From positions 1 through 15,461 of the forward strand of contig JANTHQ010000011.1 in NCBI GenBank assembly GCA_024762375.1: a stretch of 15,461 bases of DNA. Direction: 5' to 3'. Positions 1-6,107 of this stretch are shown piece by piece (the stretch's first letter is position 1; each line of letters starts with the position of its first letter). The DNA comes from Anaerolineaceae bacterium (lineage in GTDB: Bacteria; Chloroflexota; Anaerolineae; 4572-78). The notes beneath the pieces were generated by a model that saw only the letters and a list, made by a program, of their open reading frames with translations, did no database searches and had not been told where the DNA came from. The position numbers and the translations under genes were made by a program.

Positions 1-543
1 CAGTTGAATTGGCGTGACGGCGAAGGCATACAGTGCCGCCGCCAGCAGCCCTGCCCAATCGCCGTACAATTTGCGGGCAATCAGAAACGCCAAATAGATG
101 GAAAGCGTATCGAACAGCCCGACCAGCACCCGACCGGTCACGGCGAACCCGCGCCCGCTTTCCGCCTGCGCCAAAAAGTCGATGACGGCGGCGGGCAGGT
201 GCAGCGATTCGGCGGTGGGGGTCAGATTGTGCAGGGTATCGCTGACAAAAACGAGCAGATAGAGCGGGAAATGCCCGTAGGTGTAGCTGCGTCGCTGTTG
301 GTGGCTCACATCCCAAAACGGGTTCAGCGGCGATTTTTTCGGGTTGAGGGTATCGCCCAAATTTTTGGGGAAATGGATGGTCGGCGCGTAAAACAGCAGC
401 GTCGAGCGTTCATCGGGGTGGGGGAACGTGCCCAAATCCCACAGCGGGTGGTAGAGTCGCAGTGCCCCGCCGAGCAGAATAATCAGCGCCAGCAGCAGGA
501 TAATCGGTTTGGAAATGCGTGTAATCTTAGTCGAATTCAGCAT
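1..543 (-). CDS. GT-C membrane glycosyltransferase (GT39/PMT_2-like), N-terminal part
   Basis: Only the first 181 codons are present, and the gene continues past base 1. The frame opens at ATG 543 with no stop before the edge. Residues 13-30 are a hydrophobic first membrane segment. A lumenal-type loop follows with an Asp-Glu pair (D44-E45, in PHPDER), the place where GT-C enzymes carry their catalytic acidic residues. Next comes YTYGHFPLY (residues 87-95). A second hydrophobic block at about 138-181 reads like the PMT_2 family (RVLVGLFDTL..., then AAALYAFAV ending in IQL). Such enzymes move a sugar from a polyprenyl-phosphate carrier to protein or lipid at the outer face of the membrane. The substrate cannot be told. 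No clear Shine-Dalgarno precedes the ATG. A weak extended -10 (TGG then TATAAA, complement of 583-591) overlaps the divergent toxin-antitoxin promoter. The family call is fairly sure; a specific function is not. Confidence 0.75.
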   Translation of the reverse strand, partial: MLNSTKITRISKPIILLLALIILLGGALRLYHPLWDLGTFPHPDERSTLLFYAPTIHFPKNLGDTLNPKKSPLNPFWDVSHQQRRSYTYGHFPLYLLVFVSDTLHNLTPTAESLHLPAAVIDFLAQAESGRGFAVTGRVLVGLFDTLSIYLAFLIARKLYGDWAGLLAAALYAFAVTPIQL

Positions 544-552
544 GTGTTTTGA

Positions 553-581
553 TTGACAAACAATTTTGAAAGAAGTACAAT
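553..581 (+). promoter_or_regulatory. Sigma70-type promoter of the toxin-antitoxin operon
   Basis: A perfect -35 TTGACA (553-558) and a -10 TACAAT (576-581, 5 of 6) are separated by 17 bp. The predicted start is near 588, giving a leader of about 27 nt before the antitoxin ATG at 615. The site lies in the 71-bp divergent gap with the glycosyltransferase, so factors bound here could affect both genes. Confidence 0.75.
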
Positions 582-614
582 TTTTATACCATAAACGTGT
601 CAAGGAGCGAACCG

Positions 615-869
615 ATGAGTTCTACACTGACCGCAATTGAAATAACCGGGCATATTACCGAAAATAACGAACTGAAGCTTGATTCAGCTTTGCCGGCATT
701 GCCGCCGCAAAAAGTTCGCGTAATTGTCATGTTCCCCGCTGATGACGACATCAGTGAAGATGAATGGCTTTACGCTGCCGCCAAAAATCAAGCATTTGAC
801 GTGCTCCACGACCCCGCAGAAGATATTTACACCCTCAATGATGGAACGCCCGTTGACCATGAAACATAA
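615..869 (+). CDS. Putative antitoxin partner of a MazF/PemK toxin
   Basis: This 84-residue acidic protein lies directly upstream of a MazF-type toxin and overlaps it by 11 bp, the usual type II antitoxin-toxin order. ATG 615 is chosen over an in-frame GTG at 597 because AAGGAG (602-607) sits 7 nt before it and inside the longer frame. Residues 7-40 look like a beta-rich N-terminal module (ITGHITENNELKL, then KVRVIVMF) similar in style to AF2212/DUF104-like antitoxins. Residues 44-78 are acidic (EDEW near 48-51, FDVLHDPAEDIYTLNDG at 61-77) and could be the segment that wraps the toxin. No helix-turn-helix, ribbon-helix-helix or clear AbrB motif is visible, so autoregulation by DNA binding is uncertain. 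The role is inferred from context and motif style. Confidence 0.7.
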   Translation: MSSTLTAIEITGHITENNELKLDSALPALPPQKVRVIVMFPADDDISEDEWLYAAAKNQAFDVLHDPAEDIYTLNDGTPVDHET

Positions 870-1200
870 CATCGTACTCGTTTCATTTCCATTCGACGAT
901 TTTTCTTCCCAAAAAGTTCGCCCGGCACTGTGTTTAACCGATCCAATCGGCCCTCATCGTCACGTTGTGTTGGCATTCATTACCAGCCGAGTCCCACAGC
1001 AGCCATTATCATCTGATTTGGTCATCAGGGCTGATGATGTTGACTTTTCCACAACCGGTTTGCGAGTTTCTTCTACCGTTCAATTGCACCGTTTGATGAC
1101 CGTCAACGCTTCCATCATCCGCCGGAAGTTGGGCGAATTGCCGCCATCGTTAACTGCGATAGCGGAAGAACGGCTGCGCAATCTTTTTCAATTAACCTAG
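859..1200 (+). CDS. Type II toxin, MazF/PemK family endoribonuclease
   Basis: This 113-residue protein has the MazF/PemK plan. It opens with a beta-strand (NIVLVSFPFDDFSSQ), followed by K19 and the conserved R21-P22-A23. An FITS strand end (T42-S43) follows; Arg and Thr/Ser at these places form the active site in the family. The C-terminal part TGLRVSSTVQLHRL and the IIRRKLGELP stretch (about 86-95) match the later family strands and helix. Members cut mRNA at short sequence motifs when freed from the antitoxin. ATG 859 is chosen because the family starts here and because it lies inside the last codons of the antitoxin, so translation is coupled; the frame is open upstream but has no reason to be coding. 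Length is normal and both key residues are present, so it is probably active. It ends 1 bp before the stop of the convergent TPR gene. Confidence 0.88.
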   Translation: MKHNIVLVSFPFDDFSSQKVRPALCLTDPIGPHRHVVLAFITSRVPQQPLSSDLVIRADDVDFSTTGLRVSSTVQLHRLMTVNASIIRRKLGELPPSLTAIAEERLRNLFQLT

Positions 1201-1201
1201 A

Positions 1202-2173
1202 TTATTGCCCACCGTTTCCATTCCCCCCCAATGGCGACAAATACGTCAAGTTGGTTTTTGCAATCACATACAGCGAATCGTTGCCCTGTGCCAGCGCGAG
1301 TTCTGCCGCTTTTGAGAGTGCCTCCCGTGCTTGTGGAATATCCCCCAATCCGGCATGTGCTTGCCCGGCGATATACCACGCCTCCGCCGAGTCGGGGTGG
1401 GCGGCGATGACCCCCTCTGCCAGCGAAAGCGACTGCCGGAGGTTGCCCATTTGCTGCAGCAACCGCGCTTGGGCCAGGGGCACGTACATATCATCCGGCG
1501 CGAGCGCATTTGCCTGTGCCAAAATGTTGTCCGCTTGCGATTCGTCTCCCATTTGTGCCAGCAGCACCGCTTTGAAAACCAGCGAATCCACATCATTTGG
1601 CACGGCGTTCAAAGCTTGCTCGATTTCATCCAGCGCGGCGGGATAGTCTTTGGCTTCCATCACCAAATCGAGTGCGGTTTGAAAGTGCCGTGTTTTCGCC
1701 ACCACTGCCGGGTCGGGTTTGAGCACGGTATTGAACAAAACCACCACTGCCAGCACAATCGCTGCAGCGATACCCAAAATGGTGAGTACCCGTTTCCGGG
1801 TGCGGGCTTTCTGTTCTGCCGAAATTTCATCCACAAACCACCACGGATGCGTTTTTCGGGAAATGTTTGCCGGGCGGTGCTCACGCAATTTCGCTGCCCC
1901 GCCGATGGCGTGCAGCAGCCGGTCGGCGTTGCGGGCAATGCGTGACTGAACGGTCTCGAACCGCGTCAATTCGGCAGTCAGGTCAACGCCATCTGTCATC
2001 AATTGCGAAAATTGCAACTGGGCGGCGTCCATCTCGCGGAAAAAGGTTTGCACGTCTGCCGCCGATTGTTTCGGCAGGGCAGGCAGGTCATTTTCCAGCG
2101 CGGTCAGTTGCGCCCGCAGTTGCTCGGCGGGGCTGATGTTTTTCGGTTGCAGGAAAGCGGATTTGTCGGACAT
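1202..2173 (-). CDS. Single-pass membrane protein with C-terminal TPR repeats
   Basis: This 323-residue protein starts at ATG 2173. A TTG 24 bp further upstream is possible but no Shine-Dalgarno supports either start. Residues 1-110 are a charged, probably helical N-terminal region. One membrane segment lies at about 129-148 (ILGIAAAIVLAVVVLF), preceded by basic residues (KARTRKR), so the N-terminus should be cytoplasmic and the repeats outside. Residues 160-295 hold about four TPR-type helix pairs, with alternating small and hydrophobic residues such as YPAALDEIEQALNAVPND and AEAWYIAGQAHAGLGD. The tail ends glycine-rich. TPR domains bind peptides or proteins, and the partner is unknown. No clear promoter precedes it, so it may be read from the upstream leftward genes. 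The architecture is well supported; the function is not known. Confidence 0.78.
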   Translation of the reverse strand: MSDKSAFLQPKNISPAEQLRAQLTALENDLPALPKQSAADVQTFFREMDAAQLQFSQLMTDGVDLTAELTRFETVQSRIARNADRLLHAIGGAAKLREHRPANISRKTHPWWFVDEISAEQKARTRKRVLTILGIAAAIVLAVVVLFNTVLKPDPAVVAKTRHFQTALDLVMEAKDYPAALDEIEQALNAVPNDVDSLVFKAVLLAQMGDESQADNILAQANALAPDDMYVPLAQARLLQQMGNLRQSLSLAEGVIAAHPDSAEAWYIAGQAHAGLGDIPQAREALSKAAELALAQGNDSLYVIAKTNLTYLSPLGGNGNGGQ

Positions 2174-2183
2174 GGTTGTTTTT

Positions 2184-2290
2184 GGTTCAAGGTTCAAAGT
2201 TCAAAATTGCAGGGTAGCAGGGTAGCAAGTCTCACTTTCACATTTCAGCAGTCAGCAAATGAGTGAATCTCTATCCCTATCTCTATCCCT
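2184..2290 (+). repeat. Intergenic mosaic repeat, copy A
   Basis: Short modules fill the gap between the HD gene and the TPR gene. They are a GTTCAA/GGTTCAA tandem (2191-2204), a TTGCAGGGTAGCAGGG module (2207-2222), TCTCACTTTC (2230-2239), TTTCAGCAGTCAGC (2243-2256), and alternating CTATCC/CTATCT hexamers (2268-2290). Bases 2207-2239 match the complement of 6029-6061 at 29 of 33 positions. Bases 2271-2290 match the complement of 5986-6005 at 19 of 20. The hexamer tract runs into the stop codon of the HD gene. Confidence 0.7.
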
Positions 2291-2846
2291 TTCCGAATAA
2301 ATTATCCACCGCACGGGCAAATTCGGCAAAGATGGGATACTTTTCCGGCGATTCGACGCCGTGCGGCAAACTTTCTGCCAGCGCGCGATAGTACCATGCC
2401 TGTTTGTCGCGCCCGCGGGCGAAACGCTCCCATACCTTTTCGCCCATTACCGAAAAATCGTGCGCGATGGAGCTGATGTTGTGCAGTTTATCGGTGCAGG
2501 TGAGCAATTTTACCGGCAGCGGCGCATCGCGCAGAAAGTCGATGGTGTGCTGTTTCCGGGCTTCCCAGCGGGCGGTATCGTGTTCGGGTTCGCTGGCGGC
2601 GGCGACCAATTCTGCCACCGGTGCGCCAAACTCGCGGGCGATATCATCCAGCGAAATATCGGTATCTTCCACCACATCGTGCAGCAGTGCGGCGATGACC
2701 ACATCTTCCATACAATCCATTGTCAGCAATTTCATCGCCATGGCAACGGGATGGATGATGTATGGGATGTCGGTTCCTTTTCGCTGTTGCCCGTCGTGGG
2801 CGCGCGCCGCGAAAATCAGCGCGCGGTTGAGTCGTTCAAAATTCAT
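2283..2846 (-). CDS. Stand-alone HD phosphohydrolase, (p)ppGpp hydrolase-like (SpoT/MESH1 type)
   Basis: This 187-residue protein matches the hydrolase domain of RelA/SpoT proteins. H32 (in YIIHPVAM), H56-D57 (in ALLHDVVEDT), E60-D61 and D119 (in DKLHN) supply the metal-binding and catalytic set known from that family. The RKQH segment around residues 97-100 is typical too. There is no synthetase, TGS or ACT domain, so it resembles the small alarmone hydrolases, which remove pyrophosphate from (p)ppGpp in the cytoplasm with Mn2+; MESH1 can also act on NADPH. ATG 2846 gives the natural start of the fold. AAGGA lies about 13 nt upstream, which is far, and no good promoter is seen, so read-through from the fecR-GT39 unit is likely. 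The stop codon lies inside repeat copy A. Family assignment is strong; the substrate is inferred. Confidence 0.85.
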   Translation of the reverse strand: MNFERLNRALIFAARAHDGQQRKGTDIPYIIHPVAMAMKLLTMDCMEDVVIAALLHDVVEDTDISLDDIAREFGAPVAELVAAASEPEHDTARWEARKQHTIDFLRDAPLPVKLLTCTDKLHNISSIAHDFSVMGEKVWERFARGRDKQAWYYRALAESLPHGVESPEKYPIFAEFARAVDNLFGKG

Positions 2847-2848
2847 GG

Positions 2849-2949
2849 GTTGTCATTCGTCCTTTATCATTCGTCAATTGCAAAATTGGGAGATTGGTTG
2901 ATTGGAGATTGGAGATTCTCCCGTTGGCTGACCGCTGATGGCTGAAATC
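2849..2949 (-). repeat. Intergenic mosaic repeat, copy B
   Basis: Read on the minus strand, this gap holds TTTCAGCCATCAGCGGTCAGCC. It then has a degenerate CAATCTC tandem (CAATCTCCAATCTCC and relatives, complement of 2884-2916) and two GACGAATGA words just before the HD start codon. GGGAGA (2888-2893) and TCTCCC (2917-2922) can pair across the tandem. The GACGAATGAC and CAGC-TCAGC words recur in copies A, C and D. Confidence 0.6.
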
Positions 2950-2956
2950 CAAAATC

Positions 2957-4579
2957 TCATTTCGGTTTGTTTTTCGCCGTACCGACCGGCACGAGTTCGG
3001 TTGCGCCGTAGAGCGGTTTGCCGCTGCGGTCGTAAAATGCTGCCAGAATATCTTCTTCCAGATTTTTCGGTTGATAGAGCGATTTGAACGCCGGGCTGCG
3101 GTCGAAAATGACGATATCCGGCGCGCGCCACAGAAAAATTGCGCGGCGGGGCTGCAAATGCTCGCCGATGATGGCATCGAAACGGGAAATGTCGCCCCAA
3201 TCGTACCCGAAAACTTCCACCGGTGTGACCGTACCCGCCGTCAAAAACGTCACCGGGGCAGAAAGCCCCCAGTCCATCGCCACCACCGGACGGTCGGCGG
3301 CATTCGCAGCGAGCCAATCTGCCATATCATACACCGCGTCCGAATGGTCGCCCAGCCCGCCCGACACGGCGAGCGCGCGATGGTAGCGGACGGTGGTGAC
3401 ACCGTCGCCGAGCAGCACCGTTGCCAGCAGCACCGCCAGCGCGATGCTCACCGCGCGGTTGGGCTGCAGTTCGCGCCACAGTTCTGCGCCCGCCACAGCC
3501 AGCGCAATCGCCGGAAATGCCATCATCACCGCAAAATGGGTAATCCACAGCGCCGACACAGTGATGATACTTTCTACCGTCACCAGCAGCATCACCGCGA
3601 ACGGGATGAGCGCGCGCGGATTCTTTCGGCGCACGGTGAGCCACACTGCCGCCAGCAGCGCCATCCCCCAAACGATGGGCGCGGCGGGGTTGCGAAACAC
3701 ATTCCCCAGATACCAAAAATGTCCGCCATCCAGCAGAGTCAGCAATTCGCCGAAACGGGTGGCGAGATTCGGCAACACGGCGGTGTTATCCACCCCGTAA
3801 TATGATGTGGCGGCATTTTGCCCGATATTTTTGAAGGTGCCGCCCGTTTGCAGGTTATACAGAATCAGCGGCAGCGCACCGATGGCGCCGGCGATGAGCA
3901 ATCCGCCCGCGCGGACAACGGGATTTTCGCGGCGCAGGGCGGAAAGCGTTGCGGGCAGATTGCCGCCCACCCAAATTGCCAGCAGATATGCGCCGAAAAG
4001 TGCGGCGATGAGCCACAGAAAAAGCAATTTGGCGTAAATACCCAATCCGAATAAAAATGCGCCCGCCACTGCCCACCGATACCGGCGTGTGCGATGCCAG
4101 CGCAGCCAGCACCATGCCGCCCCGATGCCGATGGCGGCGGTAATGGCGGTGACAAAAATGCCCTGCCGCGTCCAAAAGACGAAAGTCGGGTTGACGGCGA
4201 GCAGTGCGGCGGCAACCACCCCCGTCCACCGGTTACGGGTCAAATCGGCGGAAAAACCGGCGGCCAGCAGCACGGTTATCAACCCGATGGAGACGGAATA
4301 GAGCCGCACGGCAATAACGGAAATGCCCGCCAGCCACAGAAATGGCAGGCTGAAATAGGTGTTCAGCGCACCAATATAATCTTGGGTGGTCAGGGGAAAC
4401 CGTGTGCCAAACAAAGTGATGGTGCTGTCGCGGAAGGCTTGCGCCGGCTGGTGGCGCAGCAGTTGCATTGCCGGGACAACCTCGAAGGCTTCATCGTAAT
4501 GCAAGCCGGGCAAATTCAGTTGAAACAGCGTTGCCAGCAGAAAAATCGCCAGCACGGGAATGAGCCACCGCCGCGCCAT
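2957..4579 (-). CDS. GT-C membrane glycosyltransferase, GT39/ArnT-like
   Basis: This 540-residue polytopic membrane protein has a first hydrophobic segment at residues 6-23, then a loop with D29-E30 in LHYDEAFEV. This acidic pair in the first loop is the usual catalytic or metal site of GT-C enzymes such as ArnT and PMT. About ten further hydrophobic segments follow, up to about residue 390. A soluble C-terminal domain of about 140 residues (400-540) follows and should lie outside the membrane. Such proteins transfer sugars from polyprenyl-phosphate donors; donor and acceptor are unknown. ATG 4579 is preferred over an in-frame TTG at 4585 because AGAGGA in the end of the fecR-like gene is well placed for it. 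Only 2 bp separate the two genes (stop, GC, ATG), so they are translationally coupled and probably work together. Confidence 0.8.
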   Translation of the reverse strand: MARRWLIPVLAIFLLATLFQLNLPGLHYDEAFEVVPAMQLLRHQPAQAFRDSTITLFGTRFPLTTQDYIGALNTYFSLPFLWLAGISVIAVRLYSVSIGLITVLLAAGFSADLTRNRWTGVVAAALLAVNPTFVFWTRQGIFVTAITAAIGIGAAWCWLRWHRTRRYRWAVAGAFLFGLGIYAKLLFLWLIAALFGAYLLAIWVGGNLPATLSALRRENPVVRAGGLLIAGAIGALPLILYNLQTGGTFKNIGQNAATSYYGVDNTAVLPNLATRFGELLTLLDGGHFWYLGNVFRNPAAPIVWGMALLAAVWLTVRRKNPRALIPFAVMLLVTVESIITVSALWITHFAVMMAFPAIALAVAGAELWRELQPNRAVSIALAVLLATVLLGDGVTTVRYHRALAVSGGLGDHSDAVYDMADWLAANAADRPVVAMDWGLSAPVTFLTAGTVTPVEVFGYDWGDISRFDAIIGEHLQPRRAIFLWRAPDIVIFDRSPAFKSLYQPKNLEEDILAAFYDRSGKPLYGATELVPVGTAKNKPK

Positions 4580-4581
4580 GC

Positions 4582-5865
4582 TCAATCCTCTGCCAGCAAT
4601 TTGATGTCGGTGACCATACTGTCGTAAATCCAGCCGGAGGCGTAAATGCGGATGGATTTGATGAAAATCGGTTTCTCATCGCCCAAATCTTGCAACAGGT
4701 TTTCAGATTCGTATGGATACCACAAAAATTGAGCCACACTTTCGTTGTTGTTGTCCGGTTCGCTGTGCAAAATGTAATTGCTGGGTGCAGGCTTGTAATA
4801 AAAACCACGATACCACGAGCGGTCATTGCCCGTCGCGTCACGGTAATTGAGCTGGATCATCACCGGAAATTCTGTGCCCAACTGCCCGCCACCCGGCAGC
4901 GATTGGCTGTTCACCCGAATTTGGGCGTTTACCCGCAGCGAGCGGAAGTCTTGCACATCTTTATTAACCGTCTGTTCGATGCTGGCTTCGGTGTGCACGT
5001 TATCGGTGCCTGCGCTGTGAAAATGCATCACCACCTGCCCGCCGATATTTTCTATCGCCAAAGTGGACGTGACCACGTTTACTGGGTCAAATTTGCTGAT
5101 GCTGTCTTTGTATTTGGTGACGATGGCCTTTTGTGTACCGGTCAATGGGTCGGCGGGGACATACACGTGCGGTTCCCATGCCTCTGTCAACCCCAGCGAA
5201 AAATCGCCGTTCGCGATGAGGTTTTGTTCGGCGGTGGTTGGCTCGGTGGGCGCGGCATTCACGGCGATACGGGTTAGTTCACCTTCGTGCAGCATAACGG
5301 CTGTGTTTTGCGCTTTTACGGTGGCTGTCCCCGCGCGCGCAGTGACCTGCGTTTCGGCATTGCGGGTTTCCACCGCGAAACTACCGGCAGCCATCGCAAT
5401 TTCACCATGAGGGGTGCGCACCCAAAACAGGCGTGCATCGTTTGTGGTTGCGACTGTCGTCCGTACCCGTCCCTGTACAACTTCTATGCCGAGTTCGGCA
5501 GGGTAGGGGCTGATATTAAAACGTGGCTCGCGGGCGCGGTGCAAAATGATGGTCGTATTGTTGTACAACGTGGCGACACTCCCATCAAAAAATGTCAGCA
5601 CCGCTTGCGAGGTGTCATCGGTGGAGACGATGGTCAACTCATCTACATCGCGGGTGGTTCCGGAGGTAATGGGGATGGGGGTCTGGTCGTCGGCCGGTTT
5701 TTCCAACACCGTGCCGCGAATGGACGTGAGAGACGTGGGGTGCGTGACCATCGTGTTAAACAAATAGGCACGCACCGAAAGCGGAATACCCACTGCCAGT
5801 GCGCAAAATGTCAAAAATGATGCAATTAAAATTACCCAAGCTGTGCGCTCGATGTTTTTCCGCAT
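4582..5865 (-). CDS. Membrane-anchored FecR-domain protein with C-terminal jelly-roll-like domain
   Basis: This 427-residue protein has one N-terminal membrane segment (residues 10-34) after basic residues and no signal peptidase-like site, so it is probably an anchored protein facing outward. Residues about 75-205 fit a FecR domain: AVLTFFDGSVATLYNNTTI, then ELGIEVVQGRVRTTV, RTPHGEIAMAAGSFAVE and ARAGTATVKAQN. Residue 215 onward (NLIANGDFSLGL, then W230) resembles the start of carbohydrate-binding beta-sandwich modules, which continue to the end. FecR domains pass signals in iron uptake, but in other bacteria stand-alone versions are common and poorly understood; no sigma factor or TonB receptor is nearby. 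It heads an operon with the GT39-like gene. ATG 5865 follows a weak GGCGAG. A strong promoter lies at 5922-5949. Confidence 0.8.
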   Translation of the reverse strand: MRKNIERTAWVILIASFLTFCALAVGIPLSVRAYLFNTMVTHPTSLTSIRGTVLEKPADDQTPIPITSGTTRDVDELTIVSTDDTSQAVLTFFDGSVATLYNNTTIILHRAREPRFNISPYPAELGIEVVQGRVRTTVATTNDARLFWVRTPHGEIAMAAGSFAVETRNAETQVTARAGTATVKAQNTAVMLHEGELTRIAVNAAPTEPTTAEQNLIANGDFSLGLTEAWEPHVYVPADPLTGTQKAIVTKYKDSISKFDPVNVVTSTLAIENIGGQVVMHFHSAGTDNVHTEASIEQTVNKDVQDFRSLRVNAQIRVNSQSLPGGGQLGTEFPVMIQLNYRDATGNDRSWYRGFYYKPAPSNYILHSEPDNNNESVAQFLWYPYESENLLQDLGDEKPIFIKSIRIYASGWIYDSMVTDIKLLAED

Positions 5866-5883
5866 AGAATCTCGCCGTTTGGT

Positions 5884-5916
5884 GAAGATTGGTCGGTTAT
5901 ATCATCACCAATCTTC
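5884..5916 (-). promoter_or_regulatory. 10-bp inverted repeat at the predicted +1 of the fecR-like operon
   Basis: GAAGATTGGT (5884-5893) and ACCAATCTTC (5907-5916) form perfect 10-bp arms around a 13-bp spacer. The predicted transcription start (about 5915) falls at one arm, so the repeat covers about +1 to +32. It could be a repressor operator or a 5' end stem in the mRNA. Confidence 0.6.
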
Positions 5917-5921
5917 TGCGA

Positions 5922-5949
5922 ATTATACCATTGCGGCATGGGCTGGCAA
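5922..5949 (-). promoter_or_regulatory. Sigma70-type promoter of the fecR-like/GT39 operon
   Basis: On the minus strand, TTGCCA (5949-5944, 5 of 6) and TATAAT (5927-5922, perfect) are 16 bp apart. The predicted start is near 5915, about 50 nt before the ATG. The TTGCCA-16-TATAAT layout is the same as that of the divergent promoter at 6048-6075. Confidence 0.72.
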
Positions 5950-5956
5950 AATTGTT

Positions 5957-6061
5957 GGTTATTCGTCATTTGCCCATTGTCAGAGAGGAATAGAGATAGG
6001 GATAGAAAATGTGCGGGTGAGAAAGCCGGAAAGTGAGATTTGCTGCCTTGCCACCCTGCAA
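5957..6061 (-). repeat. Intergenic mosaic repeat, copy C
   Basis: On the minus strand the order is TTGCAGGGTGGCAAGG, TCTCACTTTC, a CTATCC/CTATCT tandem and finally CAAATGACGAATAACC (complement of 5957-5972). The first and third modules match copy A in the same order but on the opposite strand. The last matches copy D (15006-15021) at 15 of 16 bases. The copy sits between two divergent promoters, and the -35 of the 6108 gene falls inside its first module. Confidence 0.7.
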
Positions 6062-6075
6062 CTTTGCGATATAAT
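6048..6075 (+). promoter_or_regulatory. Sigma70-type promoter of the zinc-ribbon gene
   Basis: TTGCCA (6048-6053) and a perfect TATAAT (6070-6075) are 16 bp apart. The start is predicted near 6082, with GGAAGG (6096-6101) as Shine-Dalgarno 6 nt before ATG 6108. Confidence 0.72.
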
Positions 6076-6107
6076 GCATCCAACTTGACTGGAATGGAAG
6101 GTAGCTT

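Noticed and set aside
4..552. Rightward open frame of 182 codons at the left edge
   Set aside because: Its product is rich in Gln, Arg and Gly with no recognisable motif. The opposite strand encodes a clear GT-C membrane protein, so this is an antisense shadow.
597..615. GTG 597 as start of the antitoxin
   Set aside because: The Shine-Dalgarno AAGGAG (602-607) lies inside that longer frame and fits ATG 615.
2268..2290. CRISPR or minisatellite array at the CTATCC/CTATCT tract
   Set aside because: Only four 6-bp units and no spacers; it is one module of the mosaic repeat.
2888..2922. Terminator between the GT39-like gene and the HD gene
   Set aside because: GGGAGA and TCTCCC can pair, but the loop is 23 nt and no T run follows on the minus strand.
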